NCBI RefSeq assembly: GCF_041146795.1 | Contig: NC_135187.1 | Coordinates: 17,002,556-17,066,555 of the forward strand | Source of the DNA: Maylandia zebra | Lineage: Eukaryota > Chordata > Actinopteri > Cichliformes > Cichlidae | Direction: 5' to 3' | Length of the DNA: 64,000 nucleotides | Part shown: piece by piece, positions 47,108 to 59,500 of the stretch | Position numbering within the stretch: the first letter of the stretch is position 1 | How the letters are laid out: each line of letters starts with the position of its first letter | Notes under the pieces: model-generated | What the model was told of the DNA's origin: nothing | The model's input: only the letters and a program-made list of their open reading frames with translations | Databases searched by the model: none | Position numbers and translations under genes: made by a program

Positions 47108-48470
47108 ATGTCAAGATCTACAGGAGTCTCTCTTGAGCTCAGCCAGCGGCTACAGCAACTACATAGGGATCCTCAACTGGTGTGTTGTCATGCTGGTGAG
47201 TTAAACCTCAGTACATGTCCACGCAGAAATGAAAATGTACACCAGCGTGGCTTCCAAAACTGCATAAGATTTAGAAAGTAAGACCCTCATTCAGCTAAAT
47301 CTTACAGGTCTGGACAGTCCTTGTTAGTCTTTCCTTCTGCCTCAATACTCACTGTACTGCCATCTAGTGGTGGCATACTAACATGTACAACTCCTTGTGC
47401 TTGTAAGCTGGAGCTATTTCAATTGATCATGGATCAAAGTTGGATCTGTAGTTATATCACTGTGGATTCATTTTAATACACCATAATGAACAAATTAAAA
47501 TTAAATGATACTTGAAATTTAAATTGTTGTCCTTATTCCTCTGCCTGTGTTTTTTGAGGTGCAATTGTGGCACAGTCCAACGGGTCAGCAGTTAACACCA
47601 ATGTCTCCTATATGCCCCGTATAGCCGTTGCCATTCTGCTTCATTACCACATGCTGAAACCTTTGAGCCTCAAAATGCTGCCTGCAATAAATATATTTAG
47701 ATTTGACTTATAGTTTGTTTTTTGTAGTTGAATATTGTGTATCTGTCATTCTCTAAGATTCTTTAGTGAAAATCTGAAATTGTGATATGCCGAGTTAGAA
47801 CATTTTACTTCTTTGAGTATATTGTGAAAAATATACTCAGCAAAAAAAATTGACCTAAGTCTGTGTCTTCCAGTGGAGGATCCCAAGTGTTCAGAACTCA
47901 ATGAAACTGTTCCAGGTGTGTAAACACAGAGACACTAACTGCATCACTCACAGTGGCTCCAGGAATAAAGCAAGAGTCAAGAAACATTTGCCTGAAACTG
48001 GAGCGGCCTTCAAACATATTTAGATTTGGCTTATAAAGAAAAGGTATCCTTTTATTTGTTACTTCTTAAAGGAAATTGATCTTTCTAGGATGGTGGAGCA
48101 GCTGCTGAAAGCTGTGAGTATCAAGACTGCACATCAGAGACTTTTTCATTTATACGTCAGACTTGTTCTAAATTAAATACTTGACTTAATCCCTTGATTC
48201 TGGTGTTGTTGCCTGTTGTTTTTTGTATTGTTTTAACATTTTTGAAGTGAGATTTATACTGTCTCAAGAGTTACATTTGTTAAGCAACAGTAGTTCAACC
48301 TTACCAACCTAGACACCTTTTCCTCTCTCCTTTTCTAATCCTCCCCCTGGCTGCCTCCTCCCAGGTTTCTATCCATCTAATATATTCTTCTGTTGGTTTT
48401 GACATTCCTCTCTGAACTTTGTGGCAGAGCTGCTGCAGTTTGGAGACCGGGAGTTCTACAGGGACTGGCG
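47108..48470 (+). pseudogene. DGAT1: DGAT1 pseudogene, four exon remnants
   Basis: Exon remnants in the correct gene order: 47108-47195 ([20 protein letters not shown], then ILNWCVVML), 47874-47915 (WRIPSVQNSMKLFQ), 48089-48113 (MVEQLLKA) and 48365-48470 (HLI, FFCWF-stop-HSSLNFVAELL, QFGDREFYRDW). They match diacylglycerol O-acyltransferase 1 ([61 protein letters not shown]). Splice sites around them are still AG/GT. The last exon has a frameshift after HLI and an in-frame TGA, and most middle exons of the MBOAT core are absent, so no enzyme can be made. It lies downstream of the XKR remnant, suggesting both arrived, or were left behind, as one block. A functional DGAT1 must be elsewhere in the genome. 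Confidence 0.9.
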
Positions 48471-48494
48471 GTGAGTCGTCAAGCATACATTTTC

Positions 48495-48985
48495 TGTGTG
48501 ACTCCCGAGTTAATGTGATGGCGTGAATTGATGTACGTCCTGAGATTTGATTTTCACCCAGGTGTCATCCACATACCTGAACCAATGACTTGGTGGTGTT
48601 TCCATGGTAGGAAAACAAAGCCCTCTTTTCCACCTTTTCCATGTACAAATTGGCCACAATGAGTGAAACTGGGGAACCCATGGCACACCCATGTTTCTGC
48701 CTGTGGAACTGACCCATTGTTCCAAAAGCAAACACACTTGGTCGATGCTGAGAGTGTTCCTGTTGTTGAGGTTGGAATCATCCTGTAATCTCTTACGAAC
48801 TACCTCCAACGCCTCCATGACTGGGATGCAAGTGAAGAGAGATGTAACATTGTACAAGACCATTGTTTCATCTGCCTCCATAATGACATCTCTCACCTTC
48901 TCAACAAAATCCAAGGTGTTCTGGATGTGGTGTTCAGAGCTGCCTATCAACGGGTTGAGGATCCAAGCCAGAAAAATAGAGATGT
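48495..48985 (-). mobile_element. Penelope-like element reverse transcriptase fragment
   Basis: The minus-strand frame contains SSEHHIQNTLDFVEKVRDVI, NVTSLFTCIPVMEALEVV and WFRYVDDTWVKIKSQDVHQF. The YVDDT box with these flanks is typical of Penelope-like reverse transcriptase. The middle of the RT domain is damaged and the endonuclease is missing. It begins directly after the last DGAT1 remnant, so it may have helped break that gene. Confidence 0.85.
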
Positions 48986-49775
48986 TATAGGAATTTATGA
49001 ATGAACATGTGTAGTAGATTTGTGGTCTGCTTTCTTATGACAGCTGGCCTTGCATACAGGTCTCACACACATGGCAGGATTTCCCTTTATTTCATGCTGT
49101 CACGTGGTAGTTAAAAAAGCCTCTTTATTAATTTGGAGTCTTAATGAAGCCTTAAAAAACTGCGCTGCATGCACTTCTTCATGAAAGTAGCCACAAGGGG
49201 GCAGCTTTGAGCCAAGATGGTCAGAGCTTTCCTCAAATCAGTGGCCAGTTATTCTATTTAAATTATATAAGAGCTCATTGTGGTCCATTTTCAGGTCAGT
49301 GTGAGACTTTCTGCTGAATTACAGAGTGCTGAGTGTTTTAGATAGATCGGTGGGTTGTTCTGCGTCCTGGTGCGTTACTATGGTAATGAGGCTATGATTA
49401 AGGAGGCTGCTCTTAAAAGTGAGGAAGTGAATTCCCTCCTCTGTGTGTGTGTGGCCTGCTTAAGGACCTTTGAGGAAGTCAGTTAATGTCTCCCAGAGTT
49501 TGTGGAATGAGGAAGTAAAACAGATGATGAATGATTCTTTCAGAGGACTTTTATTGTGAAAATGATCAGAGGAATAAACTGAAACTCACCTCAAATTGTT
49601 TTTATTTGTGGACATGTTTACACATTCCTATTTATGAAGCCCGGCGTGTGTTACAGGAATACTAATATGCTGTTACTGTCCCTAATACATATAATAAAAT
49701 TATCTGGAGCCTATCAGTGATCTAATGGAGGAAAAAAAACAATATCCTGTGGCCACTTTGCACTAAAAAGGCCCA
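48986..49775. other. Unassigned DNA, no gene seen
   Basis: No recognisable exon. One or more old repeat pieces may be present, but none that I can name. Confidence 0.35.
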
Positions 49776-49794
49776 AAGCAAGCCAAGAAAATTC

Positions 49795-49935
49795 CCCCCA
49801 AACCGAACTGAAGAAGCTTCTTGGATGAGAGGTGAAACGTCTTCAAGCAACTTAAAGAAGTCCAGACGCTTTTCTTTGCAAGCTCCTTTGACTATGATGA
49901 CCCGGATGACTGAGAACCTTCACAGACATTTCCCC
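49795..49935 (+). mobile_element. Penelope-like terminal region with GGATGAG...GAAACGTC motif
   Basis: GAAGAAGCTTCTTGGATGAG, GGTGAAACGTCTTCAAG and AGTCCAGACGCTTTTCTTTG form a very common teleost repeat that I associate with Penelope-like element ends. The GATGAG...GAAAC spacing recalls the core of the minimal hammerhead ribozymes known from Penelope-like elements, though the match to the core is incomplete. Confidence 0.5.
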
Positions 49936-49937
49936 CC

Positions 49938-50257
49938 AAACCATTACACCAACACTAGCAGCAGAAGCCTTAATCATATAAGGCAGGATGTTCGTGAGCT
50001 GGTGCAAGTCCTAGCTTTAGTTTCCTGTTTTTGACTGACTGACACCCAGAGTGTGGTCTTCTGCTGCTGTAGCCCAGGTTCAGAGATCCTCTTCAGCATA
50101 CCTTGGTGGAAAAGCAGTTTGTGAAAGCTCAGTGTGAACTTCAGCAGGTCGTCTCGATCGTGTCTACATCCCTAAGTTCAGTTGCTGATGGGCTGATTTT
50201 GATATTTGCATTAACAAGCGGTTGAAAAGATGTGCCTAATAAAGTGGCCAGTGAGTG
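49938..50257 (-). mobile_element. Tc1-like fragment, inverted orientation
   Basis: CCATTACACCAACACTAGCA, AGTTTCCTGTTTTTG, GTGGTCTTCTGCTGCTGTAG and the terminal CCTAATAAAGTGGCCAGTGA are the reverse complement of the Tc1-like family also found at 11134 and 18832. It is internally shortened and non-coding. Confidence 0.75.
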
Positions 50258-50817
50258 CATATTTTAAATAAAATTTTAAAAGTGTGTAATTCTTCCTGAT
50301 GACATCCTCCTCGCCGATCATAACAGTCAGGTGTAATGGAAGCTCCGGCACCCAGAGAGCTGTAAATAGACACCACTGTGCAGGCACACAAGTGTAACCG
50401 AACCTCTCCCAGCAGGCATTGCTGCAATGGATGTTAACTCCCACCTTTCTCTCTCGCACTGCCACCTAAACCACAGGCAGGTTACTTTCCCTGACCCTGG
50501 TGAGGAGACGTTTCACTAAAACTTTGATCCTCTAAAGTCAGGCTTTATAAACACTGGTTTAAAGGACATCCGGTTAAGAGCACGTGTACAGAGTGAACCT
50601 TCACACAACTATAACTCCTTCTATAAGTGAAAGCTGGTGTATAAATGAATAATGGCTGACCCCCCACTAAATGCAGCTGCAATACTGGCAGCGCATTATT
50701 ACCTTGTTTTAAAATGTCTTAAGCCGTAGATGCTGGTTTTGCTTATTGTAAATTGCATTTAAGCTTTAATAATGAGTAATAAATCTTAAGTTAAGAAAAA
50801 AAAGTGCCTTTCCAGGT

Positions 50818-50818
<1 letters not shown>

Positions 50819-50882
<64 letters not shown>
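50819..50882 (+). repeat. (GT)n microsatellite
   Basis: About 30 uninterrupted GT units. The paired site in copy A (near 39150) has only a few, so the expansion is specific to this copy. Confidence 0.95.
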
Positions 50883-50884
<2 letters not shown>

Positions 50885-51148
50885 GCCATCCTCAGCTGCT
50901 GCTATACACCAGCCAAAGGAACTTTCTTCCCAGCAGCTGCAAAGCACCTGTGCTTGTTGTTTTATTGCTTATCTATAATACATGGGTAAATAGTCTAACC
51001 ACTCATAAATAAAGCCTTTCATATTATTAGAAGCTGAAATGAACCATTCAAATTGAGATTCATAGATGGGTTCACTGATGGAAGTGAATAACTTCACCGT
51101 GGTTCTGCAAATGCATGCAAATCTAATGAAAATGTTTTCCCTCCCCAG

Positions 51149-52209
51149 TTTTCAGCAGTAACTTTCCTGCCAGAGCTGCCTACCAAGTCGCTGCTCTCCC
51201 CAGAGTGAGTGTTAACCACAGCTTTACACACCTTTAGCATTGTATTACATTATGTCACACCCACTTTAAAGTCACTGCTACTGTGCACATATGGATGATG
51301 TCATGAATTTCATTTTTATGCTGATCAGAAACGGAAAGGTTGAAAAAGGAAGGATTTGCATTTTATTTTAAACCACAAATTAAACTATTAATCATGTTTT
51401 CCGGACTTAATTTGCTTACACTGTCACACAGCGGAGACTCTGCTGCTATTTGGACAAATGAGTAAATGTACTGCAAATGCCGTTTTTGGATTCGGTCAAA
51501 TTGTATAAGCTAAACTCGTATTTTCCTCATGTTCAGTCCTGTTTTTCCACTGTTTGTTCAGTTTGGGTTAAATTTACATTAAACGCCAGGGAAACAGCTG
51601 TGCGGGGAAAAAGCACATCCTCACAGTTTCAGAGAAGCTGAATTCAGAGAATGCAGAGGGTAAATAGCAGACAGGTGCTGATCATCAAATGCACTGGATT
51701 ATCTGATGATCAGCAAGTGTGAACACCTTTGTAAAAGCAGAAGTTTTGGCGGTTTGCTGGTTTGGATCATTCAGCTGTGTGTTATCAAAATGCCAAGCAG
51801 GGACATTTGTAATGATCTTATAGAAGCAAATAATGCTGCCTATCAGTCTGACTCTAAGAGAGCTGTATATAAACAAATACCTGCAAACTTCAATGAACTG
51901 AAGCAATGCTGGAAAAAAGAACAAGGCCAAATTCAAGTTATTGCTGCTAAAGGTGGATCTACAATTACAGAGTCATGGGGATCACTTGGTTTTTCATAGG
52001 ACTACAGAGATTTGTACAAAAACCTTTTGCGGGGGATTTTGAATGACTGTGTGTGTTCATCTTTGGACAATATTATCATTTCATATTTTGCCTCAATCTG
52101 CGTCTCCTCCTTTTCTCCTCAGGGTGGGCTGGTGGAAATTGAGGCAATTGTTGTTCTCGGTCCTCTCTCTGACTCCAGACTAGCCGGCCGCATCATTAAC
52201 AAGCTGTAG
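51149..52209 (+). pseudogene. RIDA: Duplicated RIDA exons 5-6 (partial copy or alternative 3' end)
   Basis: Exon 5' is 51149-51204 (FSSNFPARAAYQVAALPR) and exon 6' is 52123-52209 (GGLVEIEAIVVLGPLSDS, then RLAGRIINKL and TAG). Both keep the splice sites, phase and catalytic arginine. Exon 5' is identical to the exon at 39416 in every base compared. Exons 1-4 were not duplicated here, so on its own it is a fragment. Splicing from RIDA exon 4 (ends 38691) over 12.5 kb to these exons would give a 145-residue protein with a ten-residue longer C-terminus. The frame shows no damage. Confidence 0.8.
51600..51999 (+). mobile_element. Internally deleted Tc1-like element
   Basis: The left part (GATGATCAGCAAGTGTGAAC, AAAAGCAGAAGTTTTGGC, AAAATGCCAAGCAGGGA) is the 5' UTR and start of a teleost Tc1 transposase gene. 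From AGAGAGCTGTATATAAACAA the text jumps to its 3' end (CTTCAATGAACTGAAGCAATG, TTCAAGTTATTGCTGCTAAA). Most of the DDE domain is gone. A shorter remnant of the same insertion is left in copy A at about 39757-39845. Confidence 0.8.
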
Positions 52210-52349
52210 CGCCACCAAGTGTCATTATAGATTCAGTGTGGAAGCCTGATTGTATTTCCAGAGAACACCTGAAGAGCCACGCTGAATTTCACCAAAGTCT
52301 TTTTCAGTCTTTCAATATTTAAATTTACAACAGAGCAACATTGAGTTGT

Positions 52350-52655
52350 AACTAGTAAACAATTGCTATGAACAATTCAAAGCAATTTCCATCTTCTACA
52401 GATCATTAGAAGAAGATAGACAGGATACAATCTTTTACCTTAAAAAGAAATGGGAAGCTGAACTGACCATAACAGAGAAGGGATGGGTTAGTATGTGTGA
52501 AATACAACACAGTACAACGAATTCGCCGTTGCGGAGGGAATTTTGCTGGAAAAATTTGACGCGTTTTTTTCATTACACCCAAAATTATAAGTAAACAAAG
52601 TCCACAGAAATGTTGGAGACTGTGTGGACATTCATAGATGTCCACACATTCAGTT
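52350..52655 (+). mobile_element. L1/Tx1-like LINE ORF2 C-terminal fragment
   Basis: Reading frames give WEAELTITEKGW, REFCWKNLTRFFITP and KCWRLCG, the pattern of the C-terminal region of L1-type ORF2 proteins. It interrupts copy C between CATTGAGTTG and AGTTGTTAACACC, with a possible AGTTGT duplication. Frames are broken. Confidence 0.6.
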
Positions 52656-53211
52656 GTTAACACCTCAGAGGCTGCTCATTAAACAAAGAGTAGGGATCCA
52701 GTGGGACTGGACACTCAGATGGAAAAGCCCCAACATCATCTGAACCTCCTCTTGGCTTCTGGTTTGATAATTTCACTCATTAAAAAAAAAAAAAAATGCT
52801 GTATCACAGTGTGACATGTTTGCTTTCATCCTGCATCGAATTAAAACACAGAGAATATGTGTACTCGGTTTTATTTTAAGATCTTTTTAATTTTTCAACA
52901 GCTTATTGCTAATTACAGATTTTTGGGAATACTAAAAATCATGACACATCAGGAAAAAACCCTCTTAGATTTACGCCTACTTTAAATATGATAATAAAAT
53001 CAAAGCTAGCTACCCCTCACCCCCCAAAAAAGAAATATAATATCTTCTAATATCTAATATACTTTGGCTTTCGTTTTCACAGAAACAAACTCTTAGGTTT
53101 CAAGAATAAGTTAAGGACATACAGTTTATGGTGCTATTTCATTACAGATAATAAATAGTAATCTAAGCTTCTCTCAGCTGTTTACTACCTGTTACAGATA
53201 AAGAAACCTAA

Positions 53212-53520
53212 GTGCTGTTGAACTCTATTCACAGTCAAAGAGGAGAGACTGCAGACATCCAGGAGGAGGAAGAAGGCACAGTGGTGACTGAGCACCCGGA
53301 CTCAAAGTGGTTTCCACGGGGTCTGGATTTTGGCAACAAGACAATGTCTTTCTTTCTCATACACACACACACACACGGACATACTTTCACTCATGCGTGC
53401 AGATAAACTCCTCTGTGCAGTCGGTCATGTCGCACGTCACTCACTGGGAGCTGGAAAAGAAACGCAGAGAGGAGGACGCATATTGGAAGAGTTCAAATAC
53501 CAATTTGTGGATCATGTGAC
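53212..53520 (+). other. Coding-like segment, unassigned
   Basis: After an acceptor-like TATTCACAG the plus strand reads QRGETADIQEEEEGTVVTEH, then PDSKWFPRGLDFG. After a (CA)n run and GTGCAG it reads SVMSHVTHWELEKKRREEDA, then YWK. The composition is protein-like but there is no known match, no complete gene structure, and ERICH5 runs on the other strand. It could be exons of a lost or small gene, or chance. Confidence 0.3.
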
Positions 53521-53548
53521 ATAAAGAGGAAGCTGCCGGGATGCTCAC

Positions 53549-56500
53549 CAGGTGTCTCGTCTGTTTTGGGCTCTGAGTCAGTCGCTCCGGCATCCCCTTT
53601 TTCTGTTTAGAAAGACAGCAAATTAAGACACGAACAAGCCGTCATATTTAAGCTGTGTTCTTCTTATTTTGGCCTTTAGGTGCTGACCAAACACTACTGT
53701 CCTCCTCTGTCCACACAGCTGGTACAAACTCTCCTGAAAACACTTGTCCCCAGTGTTACTGCACCACACACACACATTTTAGATCAGTTTGTTTAAGGTA
53801 TCAGGTTATGTTATGTGAGGTTTATTAGCCCTATGACAGACTGGCCACCTGTCCAGATGTGGTGGGCTCAAGCAGAAGAACAAAGATGAGTGTATTTTTC
53901 CAGGTTTGAGGTATTTTGTCTCTTTCACCAAGTCAGAAATGTGAAACAGCTCGATGGACTGTTAGGATACTTGCTGCCAGCATTCTCGGTTGCCTTATGA
54001 TTACATTTTTAAAATATATTTATTTAAAGCCCATATTTTGACTGGACAGTGGAAAGAAGAAAGGAAAACTGGGAGGAAGACATGTAGTAACTGACCTTGC
54101 GACAGACTAAGACGTGCTAAGCTATTGTAGTTTAGAGTTAAAAATATAAACATAGAGCTAGAAAAACTGTGAACATAAATCACCCCCTTTCAAATGTTTT
54201 AGCACTCTAATCCTGTCAGATTTCCAGCTTGCAGCATAATGAACACAACCAGAACCGAGTTGAAGTGTTAGCATGTTTGCATGCAAACAAACAAAACATC
54301 TGACTGTGTTACAGCACACTCCCAAAGTATTGTTGTAGTCTGAAGTGCAGATTTTGCATGAACTTGAACTAAAGCCTCCCTCCCAAACAGAAAAGGAAAT
54401 TAATCTCCATGCAAACACCTTTAATCTGAAGGTGTTAAAACTTATATTGCAGAACTAGGAATAGCAGATTTCCAGCAAGTTGTTCCTTAAAAACAACCTG
54501 TAGCTGCGTCAGAGGTGGACGAGCCGCTCTGTCAGCTCTGCTTATGTGACACTCGATCCTCTCTCTCCACTGGCTGTGAAATGGAGGCGTGGAGGCTCAG
54601 CCGTCCCGACATCGCTCGTCGCTGGTGGAAGCCCTATATGTGTTGGAACGCTCTAGTTTCTATGTGGACTCAGATTGCATCTTAATGATACCACAGTGAC
54701 AACAAAGTGTTGGCAACACAAACACATGCTCCATCCAGCATCTCTACACAGGGCTGTGGCCATATTTGAACTCAAAGTGAGTGAAGTTGGATGGCGCAGG
54801 GGGTGAAGATCATGATTTTCTAACTATAATGATTAAATGATGAACAGTTAATCTGTGAGACACATCCATGAAGATTTTATGGTAGCATTACTTCATGAAT
54901 ATTTTTTGTACAATTTTTATTCCACTTTTGGAAACTCTAGGAAGCCTACAGTCTGAGAGCAAAGTGCTCTGTTGGGATAATATGGCTGTATGAGGTCTAT
55001 AGTCATGATGGGGACTAAGCAATCAGTGCTTTGGATCTGGAGACGCTAATATTGTCTCTCTTTCCAGTTACCGTCAGAGTGTTTAGACAATCTGAATTGT
55101 AAAAATATCACTATAGTCTAGGACTATGAATGTAAGTCTAAGAATAAACTTTATCACAAGGGAAATTTTTAAAATTAATTTTAAAAGTAGAGCGACTATC
55201 TGTCTCCTAAACCCTGACAGCTCTAGGAAACTCTATTAAACACAAGTAAGCCAGCAGGCGGAGAACAAAGTGAGGTCTTTAACATTTGATGGGGCCTGAT
55301 TATTCATGATTTTGCATGTGAGGAGACAGGTTTTAAATTCAAGTCTGGATTAAAAAGGGAGCCAGTGAAAAAAAGCCAATATGGGAAAAACATGCTCTCT
55401 CTTTCTAGTCCCTGTTAGCGCTCTCACTGCAGTGTTTTGGATCAACTGGAGGCTTTTCAGGGAAATTTTAGGAAAACCTGATAAGGAAAAGGAAATCCAA
55501 TAGTCAAGTCTGAAAGTAGCACATGCATAAAACAGTTTTTCAGCATTGCTCTGAGACATGGGCATTCATGCTTCTATTTTGTGGCTAAAAATTACTCCAA
55601 GAATCATCACAGATCTTAGACTGAAGACACAAGAATACATTTTTATAAATAAGCAACATTCACTTAATTTCGCCCACTACAGCAGCATCGAGTCTCATAG
55701 AAGCTAAAACCTCTAAAAAGTTTGGTGTTTGATGTTTAACCTGCCACCCTGCTCGGCCCGCTTTACTGCAATGAACACTTTGCATCAGACAAAGAGGAAA
55801 ATGAAGTTGACCTCATCATCATTTGCTACCTGCTCGTCATTTGCATCACGAAGTAACTTTGTGATAGCAGTGAGTGCAATGCTGCTCTTGTCATGCAGCT
55901 TCCTACAGAGCACTTCCATGTATAGATGATCGCTGGCGGACAGGCATGCAGAGCTATTATCACAATGCAGGTCTGAAGAGCCTGCTGAGGTGCTGTCTTG
56001 GAAGTTACAGCAGAAATTTCTAATTTAGAGTCCTACTCACAGCAGAGGGCTGGGAGGCAAAGCAAACACAACAAATGCTTTATTTCCAAGTTTAAATCAC
56101 ACAAATATCCTCAATGCTTTTGGCCAAACAAAAGCTATCAGCTATTTTTTATCCTCTATCAAAATGTCAAATCCCTTAATGACAGCTGCCAGGTTTTAAT
56201 AAATGTTACATTTTACAAGGTAAACCCTCAACAACATCACGCTTTGTGTGTGTTTCAGTCAGTGAAACTTCAACAAGTAGTCTAATCCACGACTACACAA
56301 AAGCGTGTAATTAAAAGAATTCATACGAAAATTTAACCTGATCAGTTAAGCTTGTGCAATATGCAGACAGATCCTTTAATAGGTACTGATCATAGGTGTG
56401 ACCTGGAAACGCATTCTTGTGGCCACCCCGGTGTGTTCATTAGAGGCCAAAGTCATGCCAGTGTGTTGTTGGATACTGCGTAGTTACTACAGTTGCGGAG

Positions 56501-59500
56501 GAACTAAAAACGGAAGAGACATTACGTACCTTTGTACTGCGGCATCCCATGTTGAGGTGGAATAGCACCGCTCAGGTTACTGTTGTACATTTTATCCATC
56601 ACTTGTTTGGACACATTAATTATGCGACTACTGTGGTAACTTGTTCAAGAGGTGTCAAGAGAGAAAATCTTCCACTCCAAATGTTCTGAAGTGTCATTTT
56701 AAGTAACCCAACTTATGCACGCACACACAGGTTCTTGTCCTTGTCTGCCCGATACGTTTCACGAGGATGTGAGCAGCGATTCCCATAAATGTTCACCTTT
56801 GCATGAATTACAACGTGCATTTATAATGTGCATGTTTATAAGCTCAGACTGAAGATACAGTGGTGTTGTCATGTGCAGAAGAATTCAAAATAAAACATTA
56901 AAACATTACAGATTCTAAGAATATATGTAGTAAAAGGCCTTTTGTGAGTATTTAACCTCATTCCTGTTTGTGACTCCCGCCTACCTGGCTCTGGGGCAGG
57001 AGCTTCAGCCTCTGAGGAGCTTGCTGCTGTCTCAGCGGTGCTGGCTCCTGCTGCTGCTGAAGTCTCAGCGGGCGGGCTGCTGGCTGCATCCTGAGACTCT
57101 TCTGCTGCTGGTGGAGTTGCAGCTGTGGTGTCTGCAGACGCGGCTGTCACGGCAGGCTCTTCAGCAGGCTCATCTCCAGGCTTGGCATCGCTTCCCTCAG
57201 CAGGTGTCTGGTCTGGAATAGTTTCACTGTCCTCAGCTACATTCCCATTTTCATTGGCTGCTCCTGTTAGCAGAAAAAAGCATGAGCAAACATTCATTCA
57301 GGCCGTTTATTTGGATAATATGAACAGCTAGTTTTATAGATTACAGCTGCAATATAGATTACAGTAGATATATAGTTTAAACACAGTAATAATGGCTTTC
57401 ACTTAAAGCCAGACATATTATAAGGTATTTATATTATCAATATTAGTGAAAATATGATACAATGTTGACAAAAAACTCTGTTTATATCATATATGTACAA
57501 TAAGAGTGAAAGTCCCGAGCAGTGACTGTGAGCCACAGCCTCGTATAGCACAGTTTGACACCAGGGTCATTTTCACTTTTGGTTACCAATGGTGATCAGG
57601 TTCTGCAGATAATTTTCAGTGCTCCTTTAGCTGAAATTGATTTTAAACACTCATAGTATTTTTCTATAAAGCTTTCTGTTTCACCTCACAGATCGTTGAA
57701 ATCAGTGGACCTTGAGTTAAGTTTAATTTACCAATTCAAAAGAAGTCATTTGAGGACACGGTGGAATATAGAGATCTAAAAAACGAAGCATATCTGCTAA
57801 GAACAAGCATTCCTGAGTGATACTCTGGTAGGATCAATATTGTGTTTCCTTTGCCTCAGTTTATTTTTTGCTTGTTTTCCCTCCATGATGGCATCACAGG
57901 TCACTTATCCAAAACCAGAGGGAAGAGTTCATCTGTGACCGGCCCATGTTAGGCCACAAATATTCTATTAACATCATCCAACAGTGGATAACTAATTCTA
58001 TTTATTTTTGACTGTGAATGTTTGAATGCAAACCATGGAAGCAGCAAGAGCTGAGAATCCATGCACTGCTTCTAAAACACAGGGCTAAAGTATAAGAAGC
58101 AAAAACAAAACAAAACACAGCACGAAGAACCAATGCTCACACATAAAAGGAGCCTGACAGGAAGTTAATGTTTCTATTACTGAGGTTAATAAACACTTAA
58201 ATACTCAAACAGCACAGTTCTATAAACAGGTTGCTGCGTGACAGGGTGCATCACTTCCCTGTTGACTTTTTTCGGAAGAATTTGCATTGCAGGTATTTGC
58301 ATGGATCACAAAAGTCTTAACTCTCAACTTTTAATATTCTCAAAGCTCCTCGAAGCTTGGCGAAGAAGCAAATTACTTCTTGAAACAGGTGTCACGAAGG
58401 AGCAGTGACGACAACATAAAACTTCAGAAAACATTATTCTACATGCTGTCTTTGTGATTTTGGGTCATAATTGGAAAAGTTGAATGAAGGCTGCTGATTT
58501 AAGGGGACCAATAAAGCCCACATAGACTGCATGTAAAAGATAAGATAAGATAAGATAAGATAAAAAGAACTTTATTTATCCCGAGGGAAATTCTTTTGTC
58601 ATACACATGCTCAATGCAGCAAGAGAGATATCAAATAACTGTAACAAGTAACAATACAAATATATCCTGGATGTAGATGGATAAACTGATCAAGCCTAAT
58701 TCTAGACTAGATCCTCTGTTCATTTTTTGCCATGTCTGTCTGCACTGAAATAACTTGTCTTTAAATCAACAAACTTTTCCTCCTCCTCCTCTGTTGGGAG
58801 TGACAAGTGACTTTCAGTGAAACGAGTCAGGCACATGCAAACTTAAGAAAACATCCTGATGGATTTCCATGTGACCTCTAAGACACTATTTCCAGAGCAC
58901 AGGCGGGAGTCACAAACAGGAATGAGCTGTTTAATTCCATGCTGCTGGGAAATTTACTCACATACTTATTAAGCAAATTTCTCCTTGTCACTTTAACAGG
59001 GTCAGTGGTTTATCAGCTAAGTCCATGAAAGTACTGACTTCTGTGTATGTGTCTCCATGCTTTCAGGGCAGTAAGCAGCCTGTAATGAGTGCAAAGAGAC
59101 ACTTGCTCAGAGGTGGTCTCACTTAGTGAATCTTTTACCAGTTTTTCTTTCACTTATGTCAAACAATGCTTAAGCCTGCAGAACTGCACACTCACATTTC
59201 CACCATTCAAATGCATCAAAAGTTTTGTAAAAAATGACACTTAAAAAAAATTGAACATATTTTTTTAAATCTTGAAACGCACCACAGCCGGGGCCATCGC
59301 TGACCTACTACAACAAAGGAGCGTCCAGAGTGGCTTCTCCATTTCCTAATGAAACTGTAGACTGTCACTAAATCTGCTTTCGTGCCCCCGTCTCTCTCGA
59401 AGAGAGGACAGAGCCAGGAACCACCGTTAAATAATGACAATAAACTTTCCCATCCTGTCACAGTGGAGCTCTGCCTCATTAAAAATAAAGACATCAGATG

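Larger units (their letters stand above)
50302..52966 (+). repeat. Segmental duplication copy C (paired with 38827-40478)
   Basis: The block begins ACATCCTCCTCGCCGATCAT and carries RIDA exons 5 and 6 with their intron and 3' UTR. It is clearly more diverged from copy A than A is from B. It contains a (GT)n microsatellite, a larger Tc1 remnant and an L1-like insertion that copy A lacks. Confidence 0.9.

Noticed and set aside
47108-48470. A functional second DGAT1 gene
   Set aside because: Most MBOAT-domain exons are missing and the last exon has a frameshift and a stop.
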